Positions 7,794-16,980 of a stretch of DNA of 64,000 nt are shown here, in pieces (the first letter of the stretch is position 1; each line of letters begins with the position of its first letter). The position numbers and the translations under genes are program-made. This DNA comes from CAILZL01 sp050248275 (GTDB lineage Bacteria > Pseudomonadota > Gammaproteobacteria > Steroidobacterales > Steroidobacteraceae). The stretch lies in contig JBFWSR010000015.1 of NCBI GenBank assembly GCA_050248275.1, forward strand, positions 33,877 through 97,876, written 5' to 3'. A model generated the notes under the pieces. That model made no database searches, had not been told where the DNA came from, and was given only the letters and a program-made list of their open reading frames with translations.

Positions 7794-9083
7794 TCATGGT
7801 TTGAACGCGCCGCCACTGGCGCTACGCGGCGCAGCGCCACGGTTACGCGGCTTGAAGTTGCGACCCGCATTATTGGATCGTACATCCGGCGCTCGTTGGC
7901 TGGATCGATTGCCATGTTGTTGCGCAGGCGGCGCAGTGGCCGGCATACGCGGCGGCGGTGCGGACACGGCCGGCAACGCTTCGCGACGAATCTGCCTGCC
8001 AGTCAGCCGCTCGATATCTTTCAGCAGACCGGATTCATCAGGGGCCACCAGCGACACTGCCGTACCGGTGGCACCGGCTCGGCCGGTACGGCCAATGCGA
8101 TGCACATAGTCTTCCGGCACATTGGGCAGTTCGTAATTCACCACGAACGGCAATTCCTTGATGTCCAGTCCACGAGCTGCGACTTCAGTAGCCACCAGCG
8201 CGCGAACCTTGCCGTTTTTGAAACCATTGAGCGCATTGACGCGCGCCGACTGGCTCTTGTTGCCATGAATCGCTGCCGCAGTGATCGAATCGTCTTCCAG
8301 TTGCCTGGTCAGGCGATTCGCGCCGTGCTTGGTGCGCGTGAATATCAGCACCTGCGGCCAGTCATTGGCGCGAATCAGATGCGACAACAACGCGCGCTTG
8401 TCTTCCTTGTGCACCAGATGCACCAGCTGGTCAACCGCCTCAATGGCCGTATTGCGGCGCGCCACTTCAACCTCAACCGGATTTTTCAGCACGCCTTGCG
8501 CCAGCTTGCGGATGTCGTCCGAATAAGTGGCAGAGAACATCAGGTTCTGACGTTTCGACGGCATCAGCTTGATGATGCGGCGGATGTCGTTGATGAAGCC
8601 CATGTCGAGCATGCGATCGGCTTCATCCAGCACCAGGATTTCAATATGACTCAGATCGACAGTGCGCTGTTGGGCATGGTCCAGCAAACGTCCTGGCGTG
8701 GCAATCAGCACATCGGTGCCGCGTCTGAGTGCATCCATTTGCGGGTTGATATTGACACCGCCATAAACCACCGTACTGCGCAGCGACAGATACTTACCAT
8801 AGCTGCGTACGCTATCCGCCACTTGGGCAGTGAGTTCACGCGTCGGCGTCAAGACCAGGGCACGCGGCGCATTGCCGCTGCGTGGCGCAGCATGCAAACG
8901 CTGCAACAACGGCAACGTAAAACCGGCGGTCTTGCCGGTGCCGGTTTGCGCACCTGCCAGCATATCGCGACCGGACAGGATTTCAGGAATGGCGCGCGCT
9001 TGCACGGGCGTGGGTTCGGTGTAGCCGCGTTCAGTTACGGCACGCACGAGTTCGGGCAATAACCCGAGATCAGAAAATGACAT
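7794..9083 (-). CDS. rhlE: DEAD-box ATP-dependent RNA helicase, RhlE type
   Basis: The 429-residue product carries all DEAD-box motifs in order: Q motif (PTPVQARAIP), Walker A AQTGTGKT, PTRELTAQV, TPGRLLDH, VLDEADRMLDMGF, SATYS, and the helicase C motifs ARGLDI and HRIGRTGRAG. Starting MSFSDLGL with the GYTEPTPVQ box, it is the RhlE subgroup. The tail from about residue 375 is Pro/Ala/Arg/Asn-rich and low in complexity, as in RhlE proteins that bind RNA non-specifically. These enzymes act in ribosome assembly and cold adaptation. It converges on rsgA. Confidence 0.93.
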   Translation of the reverse strand: MSFSDLGLLPELVRAVTERGYTEPTPVQARAIPEILSGRDMLAGAQTGTGKTAGFTLPLLQRLHAAPRSGNAPRALVLTPTRELTAQVADSVRSYGKYLSLRSTVVYGGVNINPQMDALRRGTDVLIATPGRLLDHAQQRTVDLSHIEILVLDEADRMLDMGFINDIRRIIKLMPSKRQNLMFSATYSDDIRKLAQGVLKNPVEVEVARRNTAIEAVDQLVHLVHKEDKRALLSHLIRANDWPQVLIFTRTKHGANRLTRQLEDDSITAAAIHGNKSQSARVNALNGFKNGKVRALVATEVAARGLDIKELPFVVNYELPNVPEDYVHRIGRTGRAGATGTAVSLVAPDESGLLKDIERLTGRQIRREALPAVSAPPPRMPATAPPAQQHGNRSSQRAPDVRSNNAGRNFKPRNRGAAPRSASGGAFKP

Positions 9084-9297
9084 CAGCAGAAATTCCTCAA
9101 CCAGCCTGCAGGAAAATTTTCCTGGTCCGGTGAGGCATGGGCATCAAGATCGCAAACGGCAACAGTAATTAATTCTGTTTGGCTGCAGCGAAGGGTAAGG
9201 GCAACCCGGACAGCGCTTGTGAAAGCGCGTGCACTGTAACGGAATTGCCGGGTAATTGCACGAAGCAATCCACATATGCGTCACGTATGGCAAACAG

Positions 9298-9319
9298 GGA
9301 GCATGTAATTGCATGCTCC
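9298..9319 (-). terminator. Candidate terminator hairpin after the sulfhydrylase gene
   Basis: A perfect 8-bp inverted repeat (GGAGCATG / CATGCTCC) with a 6-nt loop lies about 30 bp beyond the metY-like stop codon. On the minus strand it is followed by CTGTTTGCC, a weak T-rich tail. I see nothing else in the 265-bp gap between rhlE and the sulfhydrylase gene. Confidence 0.5.
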
Positions 9320-9348
9320 TGCCCGCACATACGATCTACGAATTCCGC

Positions 9349-10620
9349 TTAAACGGCAGCAAGCGCCTGTTCAAGATCGTCAGTCAGATCATCGATATGT
9401 TCGATGCCGATCGACAGACGCACGGTATCTTCGGTGACGCCCGCTTTCGCCAGTTCTTCAGGCGAGAGCTGGCGATGCGTCGTGGAGGCGGGATGACAGA
9501 CCAGCGACTTGGCATCGCCGATATTCACCAGCCGCGTAAACAACTTGACTGCATCCTGGAAGCGCGCCCCACCCTCGCGTCCACCCTGCACGCCAAAAGT
9601 CAGGATGCCGGAAGGACGACCGCCCAGATACTTCTGCGCCAATGCATGGTCAGGATGATCCTCCAGCCCCGCATAGTTGACCCACTTCACCCTGGCATGA
9701 CGCAGCAGATAGCGCGCCACCTTGATGGTATTGGCGGTAATGCGATCCATGCGCAGCGCCAGGGTTTCGATGCCCTGCAGGATCAGGAATGCATTGAACG
9801 GACTGATGGCTGCACCCATGTTGCGCAGCGGCACCACACGGGCACGCGCAATGTAGGCGGCCGGTCCCAGCGCTTCGGTGTACACCACGCCATGGTAGGA
9901 AACATCAGGTTCATTCAGACGGCGAAACTTCTGCGCATGTTCGGCCCAGGGAAATTTGCCCGAATCGACAATGGCGCCGCCGATCGAGTTGCCATGTCCG
10001 CCCAGATACTTGGTCAGCGAATGCACCACGATATCGGCGCCGTGATCGAAAGGCCGCAGCAGATACGGCGTGGGCACGGTGTTATCGACGATCAGCGGCA
10101 CGCCATGGCGATGCGCAATCTCTGCGATGCGACCGAAGTCGGTGATGTTGCCCAGCGGATTGCCGATGGATTCAACGAACACGGCTTTGGTCCTGGCATC
10201 AATCAACCCCTCAAAGGATTCCGGCGTGCGCGCATCGGCAAAGCGCACTTCGATACCAAACTGCGGCAAGGTGTGGGCAAACAGGTTGTAGGTGCCGCCA
10301 TACAGGGCTGAAGAGGACACGATGTTGTCGCCCATCTCGGCGATGGTCTGAATGGCATAAGTGATTGCCGCCTGACCTGAAGCCAGCGCCAGTGAAGCGG
10401 TGCCGCCTTCCAGGGCCGCCAGGCGCTTTTCCAGCACATCCTGAGTCGGGTTCATGATGCGGGTGTAGATGTTTCCCGGCACCTTCAGGTCGAACAGATC
10501 GGCGCCATGCTGCGTGTTGTCGAACGCATACGAAGTTGTCTGGTAGATGGGCACCGCCACGGCCTTGGTGGTGGGATCGATTTCGTAACCGGCATGCACT
10601 GCAAGTGTTTCTGGCTTCAC
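9349..10620 (-). CDS. metY: O-acetylhomoserine sulfhydrylase (Cys/Met metabolism PLP enzyme)
   Basis: This PLP-dependent enzyme makes homocysteine from O-acetylhomoserine and sulfide. The family pattern is complete: PETLAVHAGYEIDPTTKA, YTRIMNPT, ALEGG, the SGQAA block, VDNTVPTPYLLRPFDHGAD, and the PLP lysine in HSLTKYLGGHG near residue 205. The C-terminus has SLVCHPASTTHRQL and ends in the usual DLEQAL. The frame runs up to an upstream start at 10674, but the GTG at 10620 has an AAGGAG seven bases before it and gives a standard 423-residue protein. A related O-acetylserine sulfhydrylase role cannot be excluded. I looked for a SAM riboswitch in the upstream 220 bp and did not see one. Confidence 0.9.
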   Translation of the reverse strand: MKPETLAVHAGYEIDPTTKAVAVPIYQTTSYAFDNTQHGADLFDLKVPGNIYTRIMNPTQDVLEKRLAALEGGTASLALASGQAAITYAIQTIAEMGDNIVSSSALYGGTYNLFAHTLPQFGIEVRFADARTPESFEGLIDARTKAVFVESIGNPLGNITDFGRIAEIAHRHGVPLIVDNTVPTPYLLRPFDHGADIVVHSLTKYLGGHGNSIGGAIVDSGKFPWAEHAQKFRRLNEPDVSYHGVVYTEALGPAAYIARARVVPLRNMGAAISPFNAFLILQGIETLALRMDRITANTIKVARYLLRHARVKWVNYAGLEDHPDHALAQKYLGGRPSGILTFGVQGGREGGARFQDAVKLFTRLVNIGDAKSLVCHPASTTHRQLSPEELAKAGVTEDTVRLSIGIEHIDDLTDDLEQALAAV

Positions 10621-10842
10621 GTTGTGCTCCTTATTCGTAAAACGCATGCTCCGCGTCATCGCCGAACGGGTCAACGACCGGGCATGCCTTGGAATGGTTG
10701 CTGATCAGCGGGATTTATATGCCAACCGGAACAGCGGCGTCGAATAGGCGAATGGAATGTACAAAGAGGTAAAAAACGACGGCCACGCCAGCATTCAACG
10801 CAGCCGTCGCCTGCTTGATTCACCAGACTGCGGGAATCCGAT

Positions 10843-11292
10843 CTACTCCGTCAGATTGCGCACCAGCAGCACCGGCACGCGCGCCTGCCGCACCACTTGC
10901 TCGGCGTCACTGCCCATCACCAGACGGCTCAGACCGCGCCGGCCATGCGTGCCCAGAACAATGATGTCGGCATGGCATTGCTCGGCATCCTTGACGATGA
11001 CCTGGCCGGCCTGTCCGCCGTGCGCCTCCAGCAATTCGGCCTCCACCTTGATGCCTGCGGCGGTAACTCGCTGTTGCGCCTGATCCAGCAATTTCTTGCC
11101 GCTTTCGCGCAAGGCGTTGATGAGTTCGCCGGAATAGATGGTGCCTTCATAGGAAGCCACCACCATCAGTTCATTGACCACGTGAATCAGGCGGATGGTT
11201 GCCCCCTGTTCTCTGGCCAGTTTCATGGCCTCGGCCAGACCGCGTGCAGACGCCTCGCTGCCATCGACCGGAACCAGGATTTTCTGATACAT
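10843..11292 (-). CDS. Universal stress protein, UspA family
   Basis: This 149-residue single-domain Usp begins MYQKILVPVDGSEAS and carries the ATP-binding signature GTHGRRG, then GSDAEQVVRQARVPVLLVR near the C-terminus (G-2X-G-9X-G-S type). That makes it a likely nucleotide-binding, MJ0577-like stress protein rather than a non-binding UspA. It stands alone on the minus strand with gaps of about 140 and 220 bp on either side, so it is probably monocistronic. Physiological role is not predictable from sequence. Confidence 0.92.
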   Translation of the reverse strand: MYQKILVPVDGSEASARGLAEAMKLAREQGATIRLIHVVNELMVVASYEGTIYSGELINALRESGKKLLDQAQQRVTAAGIKVEAELLEAHGGQAGQVIVKDAEQCHADIIVLGTHGRRGLSRLVMGSDAEQVVRQARVPVLLVRNLTE

Positions 11293-11433
11293 GATTCATC
11301 TCCACGGATTGTTGCGATTAGCCGGCAGGCGTGACTTATTTTGACATTGAGCGCGTCAAGGTTGCACATGTCCAGTGGCGAAAACCACTAATGTTGCTTG
11401 ACAGACCCCATCCAGAGTCAATCACCGAAGTCA

Positions 11434-12300
11434 TCAATACCGGGCCATGACCATGAGATGCAGCCGATCGCCCTTGGGGGTCGTTAGTGACAGTTCGGCG
11501 CCGCCATCGGCGCGTTGCTGACGGAAGATGAATTCACTGGGCAAATAAATGGGCAGCTTGAACTGCGCATCGAGTTCAACCGGTCCTGCCGGAAACGTAT
11601 GCGCGGCCAGCCCCACGCAGCGCGCCAGCGACCACATGCCATGCGCCACCGTCTGCTTGAACTGGAATGCCTGTGCGGTGCGATCGAACAGATGGATGGG
11701 ATTGAAGTCGCCGGACACGAAGGCATAGCGGCGACCGGTATTGGCCGCGGCAGTGATGTGCTGTTCGTGAACCATGCGCGATTCATCGCGCACCGCGCGC
11801 TCGATGCTGGGCCGCTTGCCGGAAGTGGCGCGCCGCGCCAGCATGGTGCTGACTTCTTCCCAGGCCAGTTGACCGGCCACTTCGCAACGCGTGATCACGT
11901 CATATTCCTGACCACTGTCGGTTTCGCGCAGCGAGTCGTAAGACACGCTCAGATCCAGCGAGCTGCCAGCCTTGATCGGCCGGTGCTGGCGGATGAGATT
12001 GCGCAGGTGCACCAGACCCAGCACCTTCACCGGAAAATCCTCATGGGTGAATACGCGCATGTGCAATGGCATGGCCAGCACATGAATATAGGCATGCGGC
12101 AACAGGCCATCGTCGGCCAGACCGCATATTTCCCGGTAACGCCGCAGATGCGCCGGTTTGACGGTCACCTGGTTTGCCGCCAGCAGGATGGCGGGCGGCA
12201 CGCTGCCTGCCGGGGCCAGTAAAGGCTTGCTGGAACCCAGCACTTTGCAATAGGGCCATACCATCGAAGGCAGGCCCGAATAGCGTTGCTGCACACTCAT
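11434..12300 (-). CDS. MaoC-type double hot-dog acyl dehydratase
   Basis: The 288-residue product has a hydratase-2 motif in its second half: SGDFNPIHLF, with the Asp and His catalytic pair, followed by TVAHGMWSLA. The N-terminal half (about residues 30-150) looks like a second, degenerate hot-dog fold, as in eukaryote-type (R)-enoyl-CoA hydratases. It probably hydrates enoyl-CoA or enoyl-ACP thioesters. The ATG at 12300 overlaps the stop of ccmI by one base (TGATG), so it is translationally coupled to the cytochrome c maturation operon although its chemistry is unrelated. Confidence 0.8.
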   Translation of the reverse strand: MSVQQRYSGLPSMVWPYCKVLGSSKPLLAPAGSVPPAILLAANQVTVKPAHLRRYREICGLADDGLLPHAYIHVLAMPLHMRVFTHEDFPVKVLGLVHLRNLIRQHRPIKAGSSLDLSVSYDSLRETDSGQEYDVITRCEVAGQLAWEEVSTMLARRATSGKRPSIERAVRDESRMVHEQHITAAANTGRRYAFVSGDFNPIHLFDRTAQAFQFKQTVAHGMWSLARCVGLAAHTFPAGPVELDAQFKLPIYLPSEFIFRQQRADGGAELSLTTPKGDRLHLMVMARY

Positions 12301-13334
12301 CAAGGCACTCGTTGATTGATCTCGATTGTCACGCTGCCTTGTTCGCCCTGCCGGGTGAAGGAATAGGCAGCAGTACCATAATAATCGCCGGACTGTTCTG
12401 TCGGCATGCCGCTCGCCGACAGACGCGCGACTACTACCACTTCCGCGGCACTGGCCAGCGTGCGTGATGGCAACATGGCATCTGCTGCAGTCAACTCGAC
12501 CTGCAACGGCAATTCACTGGATTGATGACGTTCCACGGCCAGCGGCGCACCCGGCTGTTGCGGATTACGCGCCAGCACAAACAACGACACCGGCTGCTTG
12601 AGCTGCTGCTTGAGCGCAGCGGACAAACCGACCTTGACCAGAATCTTGCGGGCCGACGCAGCCGCGACGCTCTGACCTGTTTCACCCAGTTGCTGCGTCA
12701 GATCCTGAACCTGTCGTTCCAGCAACGCACGCACCTGCTGCGGCGGATTCAGCGCCAGCAAGGCCTTGAAACGATCCCGCGCCAGCGACAGGTTCTGTGC
12801 CTGCAACGCCACCAGACCGCCGTACCACAGCGCCTTGGGATGATTGGGCTGCAGCTTGAGCGCCTCTTCAATCAACAAGGCCGCGCGGCCATTCATCGAA
12901 TTTTGATCCGTCAACACCAGTGATTCGGCCAATCCGGTGATGGCCTCCATGTCCTGTCCTTTGCTCAGGTCATAGGCCTGCTGATAGGCATTGCTGGCCA
13001 GGGCGTAGCTGCCGGCGCCGGCATAGGCGCGGCCCAGCTCCAGCCATGATGCCAGATCACCCGGTGCGGTCCGGGTTCTATCGAGCAGCTGCTCGATCTC
13101 GGTGTTGCCGCCTGTCGTTGTCGCGGCCTGAGATGAGGCACCGGCATGCCATGACCAGTTGCTGGTACTGAGATATACCGCCGCAGCCAGCAAACTCACG
13201 GTCAGGCTGGTGAGAATGAATACCGACACCTTGCCGGAAGACGATTCGCCTTCAGCACGCCTCAGTAACGGTCTGGCCAACAGGACCATTGCCAGAAGCA
13301 ACATCAGGGCGCAGCCCAGCGCAAAAACAATCAT
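12300..13334 (-). CDS. ccmI: Cytochrome c maturation protein CcmI
   Basis: CcmI brings apocytochrome c to the heme ligation machinery. The 344-residue protein starts MIVFALGCALMLLLAMVLLARPL, with two N-terminal membrane segments (about 1-22 and 48-66) around a short loop, then a periplasmic TPR-like region (WLELGRAYAGAGSYALASN; LQPNHPKALWYGG) and a C-terminal beta-rich domain like that fused in gammaproteobacterial CcmI. An in-frame extension upstream to 13448 is rejected because the hydrophobic start at 13334 is the family's. It overlaps ccmH by 4 bp. Confidence 0.88.
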   Translation of the reverse strand: MIVFALGCALMLLLAMVLLARPLLRRAEGESSSGKVSVFILTSLTVSLLAAAVYLSTSNWSWHAGASSQAATTTGGNTEIEQLLDRTRTAPGDLASWLELGRAYAGAGSYALASNAYQQAYDLSKGQDMEAITGLAESLVLTDQNSMNGRAALLIEEALKLQPNHPKALWYGGLVALQAQNLSLARDRFKALLALNPPQQVRALLERQVQDLTQQLGETGQSVAAASARKILVKVGLSAALKQQLKQPVSLFVLARNPQQPGAPLAVERHQSSELPLQVELTAADAMLPSRTLASAAEVVVVARLSASGMPTEQSGDYYGTAAYSFTRQGEQGSVTIEINQRVP

Positions 13335-13780
13335 GCGGACTCGCTTTCTTCGTTGTCGTCCTGCTGCCCGGCAAGACGGGCGCGCCGCATGATAATCCGC
13401 ACTGCCACACCTGCGCCAATCAGCAGGAACAGCGCCGGGCCCAGCCACAGCAACCAGGTACGCTGCTCAAATGGCGGCTTGTACAACACGAATGCGCCAT
13501 AGCGATCCGTCATGAATTGCAGCACTTGCGCATCGCTCTGCCCTGCGGCCAGCTGCTCGCGCAGTTCACGACGCAAATCGCCCGCCAGCGTGGCATTGGA
13601 ATCGGCAATGGTTTCGTTCTGGCACACCAGACAACGCAGTTGATGCGTCAATGCTTCATAGCGTGCCTGCAAGGCGGCATCGGTGAACGCCGGCGCGCTG
13701 TCCACCGCCCAGGCCGGAGCAATCAGGGCTGACAACAATCCGACCAGGCACCACCTGCGCAACATCCTGGTCAATTTCAT
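13331..13780 (-). CDS. ccmH: Cytochrome c maturation thiol-disulfide protein CcmH
   Basis: CcmH is a membrane-anchored periplasmic oxidoreductase that keeps the apocytochrome CXXCH cysteines reduced or in mixed disulfide for heme attachment. The 149-residue protein has a signal peptide (residues 1-25, ending APAWA), the diagnostic LRCLVCQNETIADS motif near residues 48-61, and one C-terminal membrane helix (WLLWLGPALFLLIGAGVAV) followed by a basic/acidic tail. It overlaps ccmG and ccmI by ATGA junctions. Confidence 0.95.
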   Translation of the reverse strand: MKLTRMLRRWCLVGLLSALIAPAWAVDSAPAFTDAALQARYEALTHQLRCLVCQNETIADSNATLAGDLRRELREQLAAGQSDAQVLQFMTDRYGAFVLYKPPFEQRTWLLWLGPALFLLIGAGVAVRIIMRRARLAGQQDDNEESESA

Positions 13781-14310
13781 GCGCCGGCTCCTGCCGAGCC
13801 CTTGATCAAGGGCAGCAATTTGTTCTGCCAGACTGCTTCGGTAAGGATGCCGATGTGCTTGTAAACAATCACGCCGCGTTCATCCACCAGAAAAGTTTCC
13901 GGTGCGCCATACACGCCAAAATCGATGGCCACCCGGCCATCGCCGTCAAAGCCGGTCGCCACATATGGATTGCCCAACTGGCTGAGCCATTGCTGCGCCA
14001 GCGGCAATTCATCTTTCCAGTCGATGCCCACAATCGGAATGATATTCTGCCGCGCCACCTGTAGCAGGAACGCGTGTTCCTGCCGGCAGCCGCCGCACCA
14101 GGTAGCCCAGACATTCACCAGATGTTTCTTGCCGAACATGTCGGCATTGCTGACTTTTACCGCAGGATCTTCCACTTTGGTCAGCACATAGGCCGGCGCC
14201 GTTTTGCCGATCAGCGGTGACGGCACCATGCTCGGATCGCGATTCAGGCCGACCACGAAAAAGCCAACCAGGACGGCGAAGATCACCCCGGGAATCAGAA
14301 AGCGCCACAT
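13777..14310 (-). CDS. ccmG: Thiol:disulfide interchange protein DsbE/CcmG
   Basis: This periplasmic thioredoxin-fold reductant serves cytochrome c maturation. One N-terminal membrane anchor (residues 2-21) precedes the thioredoxin domain, whose active site is WATWCGGCRQEH (CGGC, residues about 72-75). The conserved GIDWKDE insertion and the cis-proline region GAPETFLVDERG are those of DsbE. At 177 residues it is of normal length. The gene follows ccmF after 3 bp and overlaps ccmH. Confidence 0.95.
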   Translation of the reverse strand: MWRFLIPGVIFAVLVGFFVVGLNRDPSMVPSPLIGKTAPAYVLTKVEDPAVKVSNADMFGKKHLVNVWATWCGGCRQEHAFLLQVARQNIIPIVGIDWKDELPLAQQWLSQLGNPYVATGFDGDGRVAIDFGVYGAPETFLVDERGVIVYKHIGILTEAVWQNKLLPLIKGSAGAGA

Positions 14311-14313
14311 GAC

Positions 14314-16266
14314 CTAAACCCTCGCCGTCGCCGTATCGGCAACGGTCGCATTGCTGGTGGCCTTGACGCGATAACGACGGTCGAGCACACCGATAAAACC
14401 ACCGATTGCCATGATGACCGCGCCCAGCCAGATGAATCGCACCAGCGGCTTGTACTGGATGCGCAGACTCCAGACACCATTGCCCAGGTCTTCACCCAGC
14501 GCCACGAACAGATCGCGCCGCCAGTGCGCATCAATGCCCGCTTCGGTCATGGGCATGGTCTGCACACGATAGACGCGCTTTTGCGGATGCAGCACTGCCA
14601 CTTCCTGACCATCGCGAGTGATGCGCACCGTCCCTTCAATGGCATCATAGTTGGGTCCGGGCACTGCGCGGGTTTGCAACAGCGTGAATTCATAACCGGC
14701 AATTTGCGTACCCTGGCCATTGGCAAGGCTCAGATCTTTTTCAATCTTGTAGGTTTCCACCGTAGTTGCACCCAGCACGAATACGCCCAGACCGATATGC
14801 GCCAGACTCATGGCAAGGATGCCCGGCGACAGACTGTGACCAGCACGCAGACGCGACACCGGATCAATCAGCGCCGACAAGATCACCCATGCGCCGGCCA
14901 TCAGGCCGACGAAACACAGAGGCGAAAAACGCCCGAAGATCCACAGGTTCACAACGGCTGCAAACAACGCCGCCGCGGCCAGCGCCAGCAGGATGGGCTT
15001 GCGCACTGTAATCAATTTGGCGTGTTTCCAGCCGGCATGCATGCCCACCGCCAGCAACAGCACCAGCGGCAACATCGGGATCAGGAACACCACCGAGAAA
15101 TACGGCGGCCCGACCGAAATCTTGCCCAGGTTCAAGGCATCCACGAACAGGGGATACAAGGTACCGAGCAGAATCAGGCCCGCTGCCACCACCAGCAAGA
15201 CATTGTTGAACAGCAGGAACGATTCGCGGGACACCACCGCAAAACCGGCATTGGACTGCAAACGCGGCGCACGCCATGCGTATAACGTCAAGGCGCCGCC
15301 AATGCACAGCGCCAGGAATATCAGAATGAACAGGCCACGACTGGGATCGCTGGCAAAGGCGTGCACCGACACCAGCACGCCGGAACGCACCAGGAAGGTT
15401 CCCAGCAACGACAGTGAGAAGCCGAAAATGGCCAGCAAGGCGGTCCAGCTCTTGAACAGACCGCGTTTTTCGGTGACGGCCAGCGAATGAATCAACGCGG
15501 TGCCCATCAGCCAGGGCATGAAAGAGGCGTTCTCCACCGGATCCCAGAACCACCAGCCGCCCCAGCCCAGCTCGTAATAGGCCCAGAAACTACCGAGCGC
15601 GATGCCCAAGGTCAGAAACAGCCACGACAACGTGGTCCACGGACGAACCCAGCGGGCCCAGGCCGAATCCAGCTTGCCTTCCATCAATGCGGCGACGGCG
15701 CAGGCAAACGGAACTGCCAGACCAACATAGCCGGTATAGAGCAGGGGCGGATGCGCGGCCAGTGCCGGATCCTGTAGCAAGGGATTCAGATCGCGACCCT
15801 GCATGGCGGCAGGCAGCAGACGTTCAAAAGGATTGGAAGTGGCAATGATGAACAGCGAGAAGCCGCCACTGATCAAACCCAGTACGCCCAGCACACGACT
15901 GATGAATGCAGTGGTCATGGCGCGATTGAATACGGCCACCGCTGCCGACCACACCACCAGGATCAACAACCACAACAGCAACGAACCTTCATGCGCGCCC
16001 CACACTGCCGCCACACGATAGAACATCGGCAGCTCGGTATTGGAATTGGCCGCCACGTACAGCACCGAGAAATCATTGCGCAGAAAAGCCGCGGTCAGAC
16101 AGGCAAAGGAAAACAACACAAAAACAAACTGGCCAGCCACGGCCGAGCGCGCCGCCGCCATCCAGTGTTCGCGTTTCGTGATGGCGCCCGCCAGACCGAA
16201 GAAGGCCTGCACCAATGCCAGCGCAAAGGCGAGGATCAGCGCAAAGTGCCCAAGTTCAACGCTCAT
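14314..16266 (-). CDS. ccmF: Cytochrome c heme lyase subunit CcmF
   Basis: The 650-residue polytopic inner-membrane protein takes heme from CcmE and ligates it to apocytochrome c. The tryptophan-rich WWD domain is plain (GWGGWWFWDPVENASFMPWL), with conserved flanking histidine regions (RVAAVWGAHEGSLLLW; HPPLLYTGYVG). About 14-15 hydrophobic segments are visible, the last at the C-terminus (IWLGAVIMAIGGFIGVLDRR), after a large periplasmic loop. The start is an ATG 37 bp after ccmE. Confidence 0.96.
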   Translation of the reverse strand: MSVELGHFALILAFALALVQAFFGLAGAITKREHWMAAARSAVAGQFVFVLFSFACLTAAFLRNDFSVLYVAANSNTELPMFYRVAAVWGAHEGSLLLWLLILVVWSAAVAVFNRAMTTAFISRVLGVLGLISGGFSLFIIATSNPFERLLPAAMQGRDLNPLLQDPALAAHPPLLYTGYVGLAVPFACAVAALMEGKLDSAWARWVRPWTTLSWLFLTLGIALGSFWAYYELGWGGWWFWDPVENASFMPWLMGTALIHSLAVTEKRGLFKSWTALLAIFGFSLSLLGTFLVRSGVLVSVHAFASDPSRGLFILIFLALCIGGALTLYAWRAPRLQSNAGFAVVSRESFLLFNNVLLVVAAGLILLGTLYPLFVDALNLGKISVGPPYFSVVFLIPMLPLVLLLAVGMHAGWKHAKLITVRKPILLALAAAALFAAVVNLWIFGRFSPLCFVGLMAGAWVILSALIDPVSRLRAGHSLSPGILAMSLAHIGLGVFVLGATTVETYKIEKDLSLANGQGTQIAGYEFTLLQTRAVPGPNYDAIEGTVRITRDGQEVAVLHPQKRVYRVQTMPMTEAGIDAHWRRDLFVALGEDLGNGVWSLRIQYKPLVRFIWLGAVIMAIGGFIGVLDRRYRVKATSNATVADTATARV

Positions 16267-16303
16267 GAAATAACCTTTGGTGAAACTTGATCAGTGTGTT
16301 TAT

Positions 16304-16795
16304 TTATTGCGCAGCCACTGTCGGCATTGGATTCGTTGCCGCAGTAGCATCACGCCGCTGCTCGTGACTCTGCTTCAGACTCGCGGCCACTTCCGGTGGC
16401 ATGTACTTCTCATCATGCTTGGCCAGTACTTCCTCGGCAATGAATTGCTGCTTGCCGTCTGTCGCCGATACCAGCTTGCCACGCACAATCACGCCCTGAC
16501 CTTCGCGAAACAGGTCCGGCAGCACGCCGCTGTAACGCACCGTCATTTCATGCGCGTAATCGGTGACATCGAACTGAATCTCCAGATTGCCCGGTTCACG
16601 TCTGACGCTGCCCTTTTCGACCATGCCGCCGAGGCGGAACACACGCTCGCTGGGCGCCTTGCCCGCCGCAACCGCAGTCGGGTCATAGTAATAAAGAATG
16701 TTGTCGTTAAAGGCCGTGAGCGCCAGGGTCACCGCACCGCCCACCGCCAGCAGGATCAGGGCCACGAACATCATGCGCCGACGACGGGGAGTCAT
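16304..16795 (-). CDS. ccmE: Heme chaperone CcmE
   Basis: CcmE binds heme covalently in the periplasm and delivers it to CcmF. From the ATG at 16795 the product is 163 residues: a basic N-terminus (MTPRRRR), one membrane anchor (about 8-28), an OB-fold (FRLGGMVEKGS; VRYSGVLPDLFREGQGVIVRG) and the heme-binding motif HDEKYMPPE with the histidine and tyrosine in place. The start codon overlaps the ccmD stop (ATGA); an open upstream extension is not used. Confidence 0.95.
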   Translation of the reverse strand: MTPRRRRMMFVALILLAVGGAVTLALTAFNDNILYYYDPTAVAAGKAPSERVFRLGGMVEKGSVRREPGNLEIQFDVTDYAHEMTVRYSGVLPDLFREGQGVIVRGKLVSATDGKQQFIAEEVLAKHDEKYMPPEVAASLKQSHEQRRDATAATNPMPTVAAQ

Positions 16796-16980
16796 GCCTG
16801 CTCCCGCGACATCGCTGCCTGCGCACGACGCCTGGCCTGCTTGAGTTCGTTCTGCCAGGTACGGCGTACCGTGAATGCGAGATACATCAGCGCCACCAGC
16901 GTCAGTCCGTAACAGGACCATACATAAGCGCCGTAATCGCCCATTTTCAGGGCTGTCGTGAACCCATCATCCAGCATCAT
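16792..16980 (-). CDS. ccmD: Heme exporter protein CcmD
   Basis: This 62-residue small membrane protein stabilises the CcmABC-CcmE complex during release of holo-CcmE. It has the usual CcmD plan: a short acidic N-terminus, a motif like MGDYGAYVWSCYGLTLVALM forming the single membrane helix, then a basic cytoplasmic helix (RRTWQNELKQARRRAQ). The ATG at 16980 overlaps the ccmC stop (ATGA), and its own stop overlaps ccmE. Confidence 0.92.
   Translation of the reverse strand: MMLDDGFTTALKMGDYGAYVWSCYGLTLVALMYLAFTVRRTWQNELKQARRRAQAAMSREQA

Noticed and set aside
7896..9062. Long open frame (388 codons) on the plus strand
   Set aside because: It is antisense to rhlE, whose helicase motifs are complete.
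9256..10311. Open frame (351 codons) on the plus strand
   Set aside because: Antisense to the O-acetylhomoserine sulfhydrylase gene, which carries the PLP lysine motif.
10621..10842. SAM or similar riboswitch ahead of the sulfhydrylase gene
   Set aside because: No conserved riboswitch core or terminator was found in the leader.
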